44,086 bases of DNA from Treponema sp. Marseille-Q4130 (GTDB lineage Bacteria; Spirochaetota; Spirochaetia; Treponematales; Treponemataceae), in assembly GCF_014334325.1 (NCBI RefSeq), contig NZ_JACSET010000016.1:1-44086 (forward strand), read 5' to 3'. Each line of letters opens with the position of its first letter. Positions within the stretch are counted from its first letter, which is position 1. Shown one piece after another: positions 7,168-15,060 of this stretch. The notes under the pieces were generated by a model. It was given only the letters and a program-made list of their open reading frames with translations. It was not told where the DNA came from and searched no databases. Both the position numbers and the translations under genes were made by a program.

Positions 7168-8983
7168 GCCACACGCGGCCGCACGAAAGCCCCCAATTGT
7201 CGAATGCGTATTCATCGAATACTTTTGCCGCATCTTCAAACGGAATGCCGTGCGTCTGCCGCACGTATGCTGCAAGCGAAGGGATCGCTTTTTGCACCGA
7301 CGTCCAATTCGCAAGATTGACAAAGTATGCGGCGACGGCGGAAACGTTTTGCTGCATGATATACGCCATAAATTCGTTGTGCACGAGATATTCGTCGTTC
7401 AAATCGTAGTTGAGATTGGGATGTAATTGCCAATAGCTCATCAAAAAATCGCGCGAAGTTTCGTCCGTCGTATAAAAAACGGCCGCCGTCGCATTACGGA
7501 AATTTTCGTCGGTAAAAAAAATGCCGTGCCATCCTTCATGCGCAATATAGCGATTGCGGAGCCATTCCGGGGATTCCTGCGAAATCGAAATGAGGGCACC
7601 CTTCCTTGCGGCGTATGAAGCGCCGTCGGCTGCGATCACGCCGTTTGTAAGCAGGATATCGCGCAATAGAAGCTCCCGCTGATTGAGCGGAAAATTTTCC
7701 GACCGGGCTTTCGTAAAAAATGCTGCAAGGGATGCGGCACTGTAATCGTGCGCGTTAAAACCGTGCATACCTTCGAGCGCTTCGTCGGTAAGAAGCGTAC
7801 CGCGGTAGCCCATCTTTTCGGAAAAAAACGCGAGCCGTTTAAAAAAATCGTTTTGCACCGCAAAGTCTTTCGTATCGATGATGAGTACGCCGGGAAATCT
7901 GTCCCACTCGAAAAGTTCGTAATCGCCCGTGCGCCACTTCGAGCGAGGCCAGGAGATGATCAGGCCGGGATCAGTCGCAAACGGTGCAAGAATTTTTCCG
8001 CCCGTATTCAATTCGTTTTTGACATCGCTCCGCGTCATCATGAGAACGGAAATATTATTAATTTTGTCGCTGCACGAAACCGTCGAAAAAGGATTTGCAA
8101 GCGCCGTCGTCTGAATATCGTATGCGTACGCTTTTTTTTCGGAACCCGCGACCTGCGCTTTATCCGTACGGAATATTATTAATTTTTCGCCGCCCGCATT
8201 CAGCTCCGTCTTTGCGGGATTTTGCGCCGTACCCCAATCGTCCGGTGCATAAAACGCCGCGACGATCTTCGGCATAACGGACGCATCCGTGTTCTGCGAC
8301 GGAAAGACGAGCGATGCGCCCGAAAAATCCGCCTCCGCAGGCGACTCGTGCATGACGCCTCCGTTCGGCGCAAAAGCAAAGAGCGGTACGGAAGCGCTTC
8401 TATCCCAGCCTATCGCCCCTCTTCGAATTTCCGCACGGATAATCGACGAAGGGACGGCCGCATACACGAAAAAACCGTACGGTACATTTTTGCCGTTTTT
8501 CATTTCATCTTTTTCAAACGAAAACGCGAGAACGAATTCTGCAAGATTCTGCGCGACGAAGCTCGCAAGCGGCCGCTTTTCGATCTCTTTTTGCAGCCTG
8601 CCTCGAAACGTAAAATCGTCGGCAAATAAAAAGCCGAGCATAAACGCTTTATCCGCACCCGCCGTCTTATGCGAAACCCGTATGCGCACCGAAAGTGCGG
8701 CATCGCCGAAACGTTCAATGTATGAAACCAACGACTTCCGCTGCTCTTCCGTAAAACGATAATATGCGTAGCCGGCCCGAGCTTTTTTCGATTTCGCATT
8801 TGCATTCAGCGCCCTAAGCTTCGATGTGGACACCTGCATTTCTTCCGTAAAGGCGAGCGAAAGCGGAGACGTTTTCGACAGATATTTTTTTGCAAGCAAG
8901 CCGATATCGCACGCGAACACGAACGTGAGCGCACCTAAAATAATTTTTTGTTTTATTGTTAATTTTTTAAAAAAAGTCGTCAT
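7157..8983 (-). CDS. Membrane-anchored protein with HExxH metalloprotease motif
   Basis: 608 residues. One hydrophobic segment near the start (about 12-28) after a Lys-rich tip predicts an N-terminal anchor with the bulk outside the cytoplasm. Near the C-terminus H482-E-G-W-H486 matches the zincin HExxH signature, and an acidic stretch (NDEYLVHNEF, about 40 residues on) could supply the third ligand as in gluzincins. The middle is not recognised. A zinc peptidase role is inferred from the motif alone. The ATG has a -10-like TAGTAT (8990-8995) ending 6 nt upstream and no ribosome site. Confidence 0.6.
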   Translation of the reverse strand: MTTFFKKLTIKQKIILGALTFVFACDIGLLAKKYLSKTSPLSLAFTEEMQVSTSKLRALNANAKSKKARAGYAYYRFTEEQRKSLVSYIERFGDAALSVRIRVSHKTAGADKAFMLGFLFADDFTFRGRLQKEIEKRPLASFVAQNLAEFVLAFSFEKDEMKNGKNVPYGFFVYAAVPSSIIRAEIRRGAIGWDRSASVPLFAFAPNGGVMHESPAEADFSGASLVFPSQNTDASVMPKIVAAFYAPDDWGTAQNPAKTELNAGGEKLIIFRTDKAQVAGSEKKAYAYDIQTTALANPFSTVSCSDKINNISVLMMTRSDVKNELNTGGKILAPFATDPGLIISWPRSKWRTGDYELFEWDRFPGVLIIDTKDFAVQNDFFKRLAFFSEKMGYRGTLLTDEALEGMHGFNAHDYSAASLAAFFTKARSENFPLNQRELLLRDILLTNGVIAADGASYAARKGALISISQESPEWLRNRYIAHEGWHGIFFTDENFRNATAAVFYTTDETSRDFLMSYWQLHPNLNYDLNDEYLVHNEFMAYIMQQNVSAVAAYFVNLANWTSVQKAIPSLAAYVRQTHGIPFEDAAKVFDEYAFDNWGLSCGRVWLIR

Positions 8984-9016
8984 CGGATCATACTACATTT
9001 TTTTTATAAAAATAGC

Positions 9017-9022
9017 TATACT
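9017..9022 (+). promoter_or_regulatory. -10 element abutting the ATG at 9029
   Basis: TATACT, ending 6 nt before the ATG. No convincing -35 is seen at 16-18 bp. Together with TAGTAT on the other strand (8990-8995), it makes a back-to-back promoter pair in the 45-bp divergent gap. Confidence 0.45.
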
Positions 9023-9028
9023 GCCGTT

Positions 9029-9877
9029 ATGTTCGCCCTTATTCCTCACCCGACGGAAGCGCTCATTCTGTCCCGCACGCAAAAAGCGACGCTTTCGCGC
9101 CTCAACGCCGAAGCGGGAAAACCCTGCTGGGTTCCGGTATTTCCGCTGTGGGCATTTTTTAATAATTTCGATTGCCGAGTGGCGGAACGCGATACGGCAA
9201 AAAAAAAGCAAACGCACTGTGCTCAGGACAAAGACTGCGAACGAACGCAAAACGCGTACAATACGGATTGTGCACAAATCGTGCCATATGATACGGCGCT
9301 GAAAAATGTCTGTAATGAGGATGCGTTCGATGCATCATATAATGCCATGCTGCAAAGCATCGGCGATGTGAATTCGACATTCGATACAGCAAAACTGAAA
9401 ACGATACATCGCGCAATCGCATCGTTTACGATCGATGCGCCGGAAATGTCAAACGGCGAATTTTTTTTTCCTGCAGCATTGTACTTTCGAAACGATACCT
9501 CTGTTTACGGAAAGATACTCGCTGGAAAAATATATATCGAAGAGACGGCAGGTGATACAAAAAGAAGCGAAGACGGTAGCCTGTGCGACGATAAAAAAGA
9601 AGCGCCGCTCCGTGCTGTCAAAAAAACAAGTGACAACGCAGACGCAATCCTTGATGCTGAGCCCGAAGAAAAATCATTCGGCCGATTTCCGTACTCCTGC
9701 CGCGTATTCAGAATTGCAGATGCGAAAATCGACGAAAGCAAAGCTGCAAACGGTGAAACTGCGGGCAATAAAATCGCCGACAAACGCTCCGAAGATACAT
9801 CTGCGAATACCGGCGATACCGACGGTATGCATCTTCGTGCGTGGCACGTAAACACATCGCTTTGGGTAAAAATTTAA
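9029..9877 (+). CDS. Unknown protein
   Basis: 282 residues, not recognised. It begins with a hydrophobic, Pro/Trp-rich stretch (about 1-46, including PCWVPVFPLWAFF), followed by a polar, low-complexity middle and C-terminal region rich in Asp, Lys and Thr. The first part looks like a folded cytosolic domain rather than a signal peptide. The codon pattern matches the neighbours. It starts 6 nt after a TATACT hexamer and stops before a shared AT-rich hairpin with the convergent helicase-associated gene. No function is proposed. Confidence 0.55.
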   Translation: MFALIPHPTEALILSRTQKATLSRLNAEAGKPCWVPVFPLWAFFNNFDCRVAERDTAKKKQTHCAQDKDCERTQNAYNTDCAQIVPYDTALKNVCNEDAFDASYNAMLQSIGDVNSTFDTAKLKTIHRAIASFTIDAPEMSNGEFFFPAALYFRNDTSVYGKILAGKIYIEETAGDTKRSEDGSLCDDKKEAPLRAVKKTSDNADAILDAEPEEKSFGRFPYSCRVFRIADAKIDESKAANGETAGNKIADKRSEDTSANTGDTDGMHLRAWHVNTSLWVKI

Positions 9878-9970
9878 AAATAATAAATACAGTGTACTAA
9901 GCCGCAGACAATAACGATTTTTAAAATCATAATATGCAGATTTATTAAAAACACTTCGACCCTCGGCATC

Positions 9971-10004
9971 AAACTTATTAAAATATCGAAGTCTTAATAA
10001 GTTT
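9971..10004. terminator. AT-rich bidirectional hairpin between convergent genes
   Basis: AAACTTATTAA (9971-9981), 12-nt loop, TTAATAAGTTT (9994-10004). The 11-bp perfect stem ends in T on the plus strand and, by symmetry, on the minus strand. It overlaps the last codons of the minus-strand gene. Stem GC content is low, so strength is uncertain. Confidence 0.45.
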
Positions 10005-12053
10005 TATATTGGCGGCTCCGCCGACGGAAAGCGTCGCCGTTTTTTTCGTCGCTTCGATATGCACGGTTACTTCCGCATCTCCGCTCGCTTTTGCAAGCGA
10101 AAGCGGCGTACACAAAATCGTTTCGAGTTTTGCCGAACCGTCAGCTTTCGGCATACGCACTTCGATCATGTCGCCGGATGCGATCGCACTTTCGACGAGG
10201 CGCACTTTGCCGAGAAAATCCATGCCTCCCGCTTCTGCACTTTCGCTACGCACGGTATCTTTGCCGAGCTGTTCCGCCGACAAAATGATTTTACTGTCGA
10301 TGCGGGCTGAAAGATTTTCTTTTTGCGCTTTGGAAAGATCGAGCGACGCGAGCGTGCGGTGCAGATCCGAAAGCAGTTTGTCGCGTTGCTTTTTTTCGGG
10401 GCGGCAGGCATTCTTTTTCCGTACGTCTTTGAATTGGTCTTCACCGCTTCCGATCGGCGGAAATGACGGCGGCGTGCGGTCGGCGGCATCGGTTTTTATT
10501 TTTCCGATGCAATCGAAACCCGCTTCTTTGCCGAAAGCCGCCGCATCTTCGTCGCTGCGAATATTCAAGAGGTATACCCCCTCCGCCAATTTTGTTTGAA
10601 TAAAGCGCGCCGCTTTCGGATTTTTTTCGATGAGCTTCGAATTTTTTTCATCGAGTTTTAAAACGTAGCCCTTATACAAAACCGCCGACGAGTAGAGCTG
10701 CTGCCAGTCTTCGATGCTGACACGGAGATTTTGCGGAACGCCGTGCGCGGCGTATTTTTCGAGGAGCGAGCTGATCGTTTCGGCAGTGTAGCCGAAATCG
10801 AAGGCTCGGATCACCGACGCTTTATCGATTTCGAATTCGACCGTCGTATCGAAATTGACGACGCGTAAAAAAAGCGACAGCGGCAAAAGCGCTTTGAGCG
10901 AGAGTCCCGGTAAAAGCGTAACCGTAAAGCCCGAATTGATCGAAAGAAAGCGTGTGTTCGTATCCGCTTTCTCTTCGTCCGAAAGCGTTTTTCCGACGCG
11001 GTAAATAGCATCGCCTTCTTTCGTTTTTCCGGCGACGGTAAAGAGACCGAACGTTTCCGCCGCATCGACGATGCGCTCGAAGGGCGGACGCACATCGCTT
11101 CCGTCGTCGCGTTTGCCGTGCGAACGGTCGATGAGCGCACGAAAACGGCGCTGTTCCCGAACGGAACTTCCGAGCAGCGACATACATCTGAGAAGGACGC
11201 GTTTCGTAAGACCTGAATCGGGAACGGAAGCCGCAATGTCGAGGATGAGTTCGGCGTACGAGCGCAGTCCTTCCCGATCGAGCGAAGCGCTTGATGCAGC
11301 AGTAAGGTAGGCGTATTGTTTTTCAGGCGGAAGTTCCGCGAACGAAAGCGATCGTGCATAATCGACGGTGATGCCGCTTTCGTTCCGTTTGACGAGCGAC
11401 AAATTTAATAATGCGGTGATGAGCGTTTGAACGGGGGCGGTTCCGCAGGCGAACACGGTTTCCAAGCGCGCCGCGTCGATCTTTTTTAAAGAACCGTCCG
11501 CTTTGCAAAGATCCGGTCTTTCGGCGATATAAGAAATGACGGCGGCGATAAATTCGGGCGAGATCGAAAAACTTCCACCTTCCGTGCGGGATGCGTACTG
11601 TGCTTCGGGGATGATGCGTGCGATATCGATACGGGGAGCAAGCAAATCTTCAAGCAGCGGATTTACGTACAGGCGCTGAGGATCGTCTTTGTTCGATTCA
11701 TCTTTATAAATTATTAATCTGTCGGTAAGATTCGAAAGCCGTGCGGTAATTTCCGAAGAAGTATATTCTCCTGAAAAAAAGCATATAAGTTTTTCCTCCG
11801 TCGCTTCGGGAACGAGGACGAGGGCGGTGATGATTTTTTCGTCGAAATCATCGAGCAGAGTGAGGAGATTTTTTCTGTTTTGCTCCCTGCAAAAAAAAGA
11901 AGACAGCTGTTCGATGAGATTTTGTTTGTTGTACGGCGTTTTGATTTTTCCGAGATAGGCGCGCAGCATATCGAAAAAGCGGCTGTCGGGGAGCATCGCG
12001 AGAGAAGCTTGCCATAAAGCCGTGCGCCGTTTTTTATCGGATTCGTTCAACAT
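9978..12053 (-). CDS. Helicase-associated protein, partner of the XPB-like helicase
   Basis: 691 residues. The organisation matches the bacterial helicase-associated (XPB/Ssl2 N-terminal-like, Helicase_C_3) proteins found beside XPB-type helicases: an N-terminal helical region, a middle winged-helix-rich part and a C-terminal beta-rich domain. Its ATG lies within the last codons of the helicase gene (7-bp overlap), so the two are translated together and probably form a complex acting in DNA repair or transcription-coupled processes. The residues from 565 to 605 are lysine- and aspartate-rich and may be a linker. There is no nucleotide-binding motif in this subunit. The family assignment rests on context plus length and is inferred. 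Confidence 0.7.
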   Translation of the reverse strand: MLNESDKKRRTALWQASLAMLPDSRFFDMLRAYLGKIKTPYNKQNLIEQLSSFFCREQNRKNLLTLLDDFDEKIITALVLVPEATEEKLICFFSGEYTSSEITARLSNLTDRLIIYKDESNKDDPQRLYVNPLLEDLLAPRIDIARIIPEAQYASRTEGGSFSISPEFIAAVISYIAERPDLCKADGSLKKIDAARLETVFACGTAPVQTLITALLNLSLVKRNESGITVDYARSLSFAELPPEKQYAYLTAASSASLDREGLRSYAELILDIAASVPDSGLTKRVLLRCMSLLGSSVREQRRFRALIDRSHGKRDDGSDVRPPFERIVDAAETFGLFTVAGKTKEGDAIYRVGKTLSDEEKADTNTRFLSINSGFTVTLLPGLSLKALLPLSLFLRVVNFDTTVEFEIDKASVIRAFDFGYTAETISSLLEKYAAHGVPQNLRVSIEDWQQLYSSAVLYKGYVLKLDEKNSKLIEKNPKAARFIQTKLAEGVYLLNIRSDEDAAAFGKEAGFDCIGKIKTDAADRTPPSFPPIGSGEDQFKDVRKKNACRPEKKQRDKLLSDLHRTLASLDLSKAQKENLSARIDSKIILSAEQLGKDTVRSESAEAGGMDFLGKVRLVESAIASGDMIEVRMPKADGSAKLETILCTPLSLAKASGDAEVTVHIEATKKTATLSVGGAANIKLIKTSIF

Positions 12054-13765
12054 AGATCGTCTTCCGTGATTTCATCGAAATCGCTTGTATCGCGATACCT
12101 GACAATGCGGTAGGAATATCCCTGCTCAGCGAGAAATTTCTGTCGGTTCGCACCGAAGTCCTCTTCGACCGTGTTCCGCGTGATGAGCGTAAAAAAACGC
12201 GCCGTGCGTTCTTTCGGTCTGAGTATGCGTCCGAGACGCTGCGCTTCTTCCTGACGGCTTCCGAACGTACCCGACACTTGGATCGCGAGCGACGCGTCCG
12301 GCAGATCGATCGCGAAGTTTGCGACTTTCGAGACGACGAGTACGTGCAGTTTGCCGCTGCGGAACTCGCCGTAGATCGAATCGCGTTCGGATACGGGCGT
12401 TTTTCCGGTGATGATAGGAGCGTGCAGCATACGCGCGAGCTTTTCGAGCTGGTCGATGTATTGGCCTATGACGAGGATTTTATCGTTCGGAAAACGATCG
12501 ACGATTTCCCGTACGACCCGATCTTTTATCGGATTTTCGCTTGCGATGCGATGTTTCGTGCGCGCGTTTGCGACGGCGTATCGGATCTCTTCATCGCCAT
12601 CCAAATCGAGGCGCACTTCGATGCACTCCGCCGACGCGATCCAGCCGGACTGTTCGAGTTCTTTCCACGGAACGTCATAACGCTTCGGCCCGACGAGGCT
12701 GAACACATAGCTTTCGCAGCCGTCTTCCCGCACGAGCGTCGCCGTCAGCCCCACGCGGCGCACCGCCTGCAATTCCGCAACGACGCGAAAAACGGGAGCG
12801 GGCAGCATGTGCACTTCGTCGTAGAGTATCAATCCCCACGCTCGTTTTCGAAACAGAGAAAAATGCGGATACGGTCCGTCCTTTTCAGGCCGCCACGTCA
12901 ATATCTGATACGTCGCGACGGTCACCGGCTTGATCGATTTTTCTTCGCCCGTGTATTCGGCGATATCGTCCGCAGTGAGATTCGTTTTATCGACGAGTTC
13001 CGCGATCCACTGATGGACGGCCGTGATATTCGTCGTAACGATGAGCGTGCTCGTTTTGAGCATGTCCATGATCTGCATACCGACGATCGTTTTGCCGGCG
13101 CCGCACGGAAGCACGATCGTACCGAATCCCGTGCCGGGGCCTTTGTCCCCGACGAGCGCTTTCGCCGCTTCAAGCTGGTATTCGCGGACGACAAGCGGAG
13201 AGCCGTTCGACGTCGTTTTGCGCAGGCTGATGTCGAGCGCTTCTCCGTCTGCAAGCGGCACTTCGTCTTTTACCGGCCAGCCCGTCTTTATCAATTCCTG
13301 CTTTACCGTGCCTCGGTCGGTGAGGCGGACACGGAAGCATCGGCTGCCGTCTTCATCGATTAATAAATATTTTGCCAGCCCGCGGTTCGCGCACAGTTCG
13401 CGGTAGATGCGCTCTGAATCCGTTTCGAGCTTGAGATATTCTTCCGCGTTCGAAGAAGGACAAGCGACGAGCCTCAACTTTCCGAAACGCTCCGCCGTTT
13501 CGCGCATCCACGCGATGACCGCCTGCGGTACGTCGAAGCGGCTGTACCTTTTCAAAACCGCTGCGATATCGTCCGCCGTAAAACCCGCACTCGCCGCATT
13601 CCACAGCGACAGAGGCGTCAAACGATACGTATGCAAATATTCGGGCGAACGCTCGAGCTCCGCGAACGGAATCAAATCGTTCCGGCATTCGTCGGCTTTC
13701 GGCGCGTGCACGTCGAGCAGGAGAGTTTTATCGCTTTGAACGATGAGCGGCTTATCGTTTTGCAT
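12047..13765 (-). CDS. XPB-type DNA repair helicase (superfamily 2)
   Basis: 572 residues. The Walker A motif is LPCGAGKT (219-226, motif I), the DEAH-box is DEVH (316-319, motif II), and the QRLGRILRP stretch near residue 505 is motif VI. The N-terminal 190 residues carry the damage-recognition-like region typical of XPB. It would use ATP to unwind or translocate on DNA; bacterial XPB proteins are 3'-5' helicases. It is the first gene of a two-gene operon with the helicase-associated protein. There is no ribosome site; its promoter nearly touches the ATG. Confidence 0.9.
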   Translation of the reverse strand: MQNDKPLIVQSDKTLLLDVHAPKADECRNDLIPFAELERSPEYLHTYRLTPLSLWNAASAGFTADDIAAVLKRYSRFDVPQAVIAWMRETAERFGKLRLVACPSSNAEEYLKLETDSERIYRELCANRGLAKYLLIDEDGSRCFRVRLTDRGTVKQELIKTGWPVKDEVPLADGEALDISLRKTTSNGSPLVVREYQLEAAKALVGDKGPGTGFGTIVLPCGAGKTIVGMQIMDMLKTSTLIVTTNITAVHQWIAELVDKTNLTADDIAEYTGEEKSIKPVTVATYQILTWRPEKDGPYPHFSLFRKRAWGLILYDEVHMLPAPVFRVVAELQAVRRVGLTATLVREDGCESYVFSLVGPKRYDVPWKELEQSGWIASAECIEVRLDLDGDEEIRYAVANARTKHRIASENPIKDRVVREIVDRFPNDKILVIGQYIDQLEKLARMLHAPIITGKTPVSERDSIYGEFRSGKLHVLVVSKVANFAIDLPDASLAIQVSGTFGSRQEEAQRLGRILRPKERTARFFTLITRNTVEEDFGANRQKFLAEQGYSYRIVRYRDTSDFDEITEDDLC

Positions 13766-13773
13766 AACAGAGT

Positions 13774-13802
13774 ATTATGACATATAATATAAAAACAATC
13801 AA
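13774..13802 (-). promoter_or_regulatory. Promoter of the XPB operon
   Basis: Minus strand TTGATT (13797-13802), 17 bp, CATAAT (13774-13779), 8 nt before the ATG. A second overlapping -10 option, TAATAC (13772-13777), ends exactly 6 nt before it. No Shine-Dalgarno sequence. Confidence 0.5.
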
Positions 13803-13893
13803 ACAAAATAAAATATCAGTATAAGAAAAGAAATTGCAAATTCAGAGAGTTTTAATATATTTTCTGCGATTTTTTGCGTTTTAATTTTGAATT

Positions 13894-13966
13894 GGCTACA
13901 TTACAGGCTACATTTTTATTAATTTTTTCTCGTGCTACGCTCCCATACGGGAGCGACTTACACGAG
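13894..13966. other. Candidate prophage left end: direct repeats and nested palindrome
   Basis: Between the last chromosomal gene and the repressor lie two direct copies of GGCTACATT (13894-13902 and 13906-13914). Beside them is a nested inverted repeat: CTCGTG (13929-13934) pairs with CACGAG (13961-13966), and inside it CGCTCCC (13938-13944) with GGGAGCG (13949-13955). No T-run follows on the repressor strand, so this is not a plain terminator. Position at the chromosome-phage junction suggests attL or integrase/excisionase binding sites. The matching right end is outside the window, so this is an inference. Confidence 0.35.
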
Positions 13967-13969
13967 CAA

Positions 13970-14596
13970 TCAATCGAGCTTATGTATGACATAATGCACG
14001 CGTCCGATAAGCTCGAGTTTGTCTGCGGGAGCTTCAAACGATCCGTATTTTGGATTGTCGCTTCGGATAATGCACGTTCCGCGCGCCGCCTGCACACGTT
14101 TAACATACCCGCAGCCGTTTAAGCGGATCGCATACAGCCCCTCTGTTCCGTCCCACCCGCAACTATCGCAAACAACCATATCGCCGGATCGCAGCGTCGG
14201 CTCCATACTATCGCCCCGCACGTGCAGAGCTGCGAGCTGTTCGCCGTAACGGGATAATTCTTTCGGTACGGGAAAATATCCGGTTACAACGTCGGTTGAC
14301 GGCAAGTCTACGCCGTTACCCGCAGATAATTCTTGATCGAGTATCGGCACAACAAACGCATTTGTCGGTATATCGCGTGTAATACCGTCAAAATTATTAA
14401 TTAATAAATCGCCAGGTGATATCCCGAAGACCTTCGCGATTTGATTAATCTCATGTGCATCAGGAACAGTTCCGCGAAACATTTGAGTTTCAATCGTATG
14501 CGCACTTTTCCCGATTTTGACTGACAGCTCTCTTTGGGTTATACCATGCTGTTTGCACAATTTTTTTATCCCCTCCCAAAAAATAGCTATGTCCAT
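13970..14596 (-). CDS. Phage CI/LexA-like repressor (HTH plus S24 self-cleaving domain)
   Basis: 208 residues. Residues about 8-62 form an XRE helix-turn-helix (GITQRELSVKIGKSAHTIE). The C-terminal half is an S24 peptidase: the A92-G93 bond in SAGNG is the probable cleavage site, S130 in RGDSMEPTL is the nucleophile, and K166 in GYVKRV is the general base. All three are present, so RecA-induced self-cleavage is expected. It would hold the lytic operon off by binding the paired operators at 14678-14727. Expressed leftward from its own promoter, with the -10 ending 6 nt before the ATG and no ribosome site. Confidence 0.92.
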   Translation of the reverse strand: MDIAIFWEGIKKLCKQHGITQRELSVKIGKSAHTIETQMFRGTVPDAHEINQIAKVFGISPGDLLINNFDGITRDIPTNAFVVPILDQELSAGNGVDLPSTDVVTGYFPVPKELSRYGEQLAALHVRGDSMEPTLRSGDMVVCDSCGWDGTEGLYAIRLNGCGYVKRVQAARGTCIIRSDNPKYGSFEAPADKLELIGRVHYVIHKLD

Positions 14597-14602
14597 ACTG
14601 CT

Positions 14603-14630
14603 ATTTTAGCATATAAGAAGAAAAAATCAA
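14603..14630 (-). promoter_or_regulatory. Repressor promoter (leftward)
   Basis: Minus strand TTGATT (14625-14630), 16-bp spacer, TAAAAT (14603-14608), then 6 nt to the ATG. It does not overlap the operators, which lie 48 bp away; autoregulation by direct occlusion is therefore not obvious. Confidence 0.6.
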
Positions 14631-14670
14631 TAAAAATAAGAAAAATACATAAAAAAAGTAAAGAAAATAC

Positions 14671-14699
14671 TTGACAAATCACTACGTAGGTAGTAATAT
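14671..14699 (+). promoter_or_regulatory. Rightward early promoter
   Basis: TTGACA (14671-14676), exactly 17 bp, TAATAT (14694-14699). The -35 is perfect and the -10 near consensus. It drives the early operon beginning at 14857. Operator 1 lies in its spacer and -10, so repressor binding there would block polymerase. Confidence 0.85.
14678..14697. promoter_or_regulatory. Repressor operator O1
   Basis: ATCACTAC-GTAG-GTAGTAAT: an 8-bp half site, 4-bp spacer and an inverted half site with one mismatch. It sits between the -35 and -10 of the rightward promoter. The same half site recurs in O2. Confidence 0.75.
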
Positions 14700-14707
14700 T
14701 TTTATAA

Positions 14708-14727
14708 ATCATTACGAATGTAGTGAT
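14708..14727. promoter_or_regulatory. Repressor operator O2
   Basis: ATCATTAC-GAAT-GTAGTGAT, the same architecture as O1 (8-4-8). The centres of O1 and O2 are exactly 30 bp apart, about three helical turns, so two dimers would bind on one face of the DNA. It covers the expected transcription start. Confidence 0.75.
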
Positions 14728-14804
14728 TTATAAAAGACAACTACGTTACGTCATCTTGCGTAGTTGCCTTTGGCAACGGACGGGGACAAGGAGAACGTCC
14801 AATT

Positions 14805-14846
14805 GGCGCATAAAGCGAGATGACGGCTTTGTGCGCCTTTTTTTTT
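14805..14846 (+). terminator. Strong intrinsic terminator in the early leader
   Basis: GGCGCATAAAGC (14805-14816), a 9-nt loop, GCTTTGTGCGCC (14826-14837), then nine T (14838-14846). The 12-bp stem has one G-U pair. It stands between the early promoter and the first early gene, whose GAGG ribosome site begins right after the T-run, so expression downstream needs readthrough or antitermination. Confidence 0.85.
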
Positions 14847-14856
14847 GAGGTGCAAA

Positions 14857-15060
14857 ATGGAAAACGTAAGGGAATACGAGCGACCCGTCGGGATGGCGGA
14901 AGCTGCGGAGTATCTGGGCGTATCGCGAGGGACGTTGTATGCGTGGGTGTCTGCGGGGCGTATAAAAGCGCATAAGCTCGCGCCGATTGAAAAATCGGGA
15001 CGCGGAGCAGCCAGTCGGTTTTACATCTCCGAATTGGAAAAATGGGTCAAGGAGCAATAA
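14857..15060 (+). CDS. Small HTH protein (MerR/excisionase-like)
   Basis: 67 residues from the ATG at 14857, chosen because GAGG lies 6 nt upstream. Residues about 12-50 form a winged helix of the helix_turn_helix_17 (excisionase/MerR) type: MAEAAEYLGVSRGTLYAWVSAGRIKAHK. As the first gene after the early promoter in a phage, it is a candidate excisionase or early regulator. An excisionase would bind near the attachment site, about 0.9 kb left. Which role applies cannot be told from sequence. Confidence 0.7.
   Translation: MENVREYERPVGMAEAAEYLGVSRGTLYAWVSAGRIKAHKLAPIEKSGRGAASRFYISELEKWVKEQ

Larger units (their letters stand above)
14706..14846 (+). ncRNA. Structured early leader RNA, possible small RNA or attenuator
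   Basis: About 140 nt from the expected start of the rightward promoter to a strong terminator. Hairpin A pairs CAACTACG (14738-14745) with CGTAGTTG (14759-14766). A small hairpin pairs GGACG (14778-14782) with CGTCC (14796-14800). The last hairpin is the terminator at 14805-14846. The loop of hairpin A contains CGTCATCTTGC (14749-14759), complementary to GCGAGATGACG (14815-14825) covering the terminator loop, with one G-U pair. This allows a loop-loop contact or an antiterminating alternative fold. It could be a premature-termination switch or a stand-alone RNA. Confidence 0.5.

Noticed and set aside
12278-13363. 361-codon plus-strand frame opposite the XPB helicase
   Set aside because: Antisense shadow; the minus frame has all helicase motifs.
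13929-13966. Terminator of the repressor gene
   Set aside because: The stem is good but no T-run follows on the repressor strand, so it is described as part of the possible attachment region instead.
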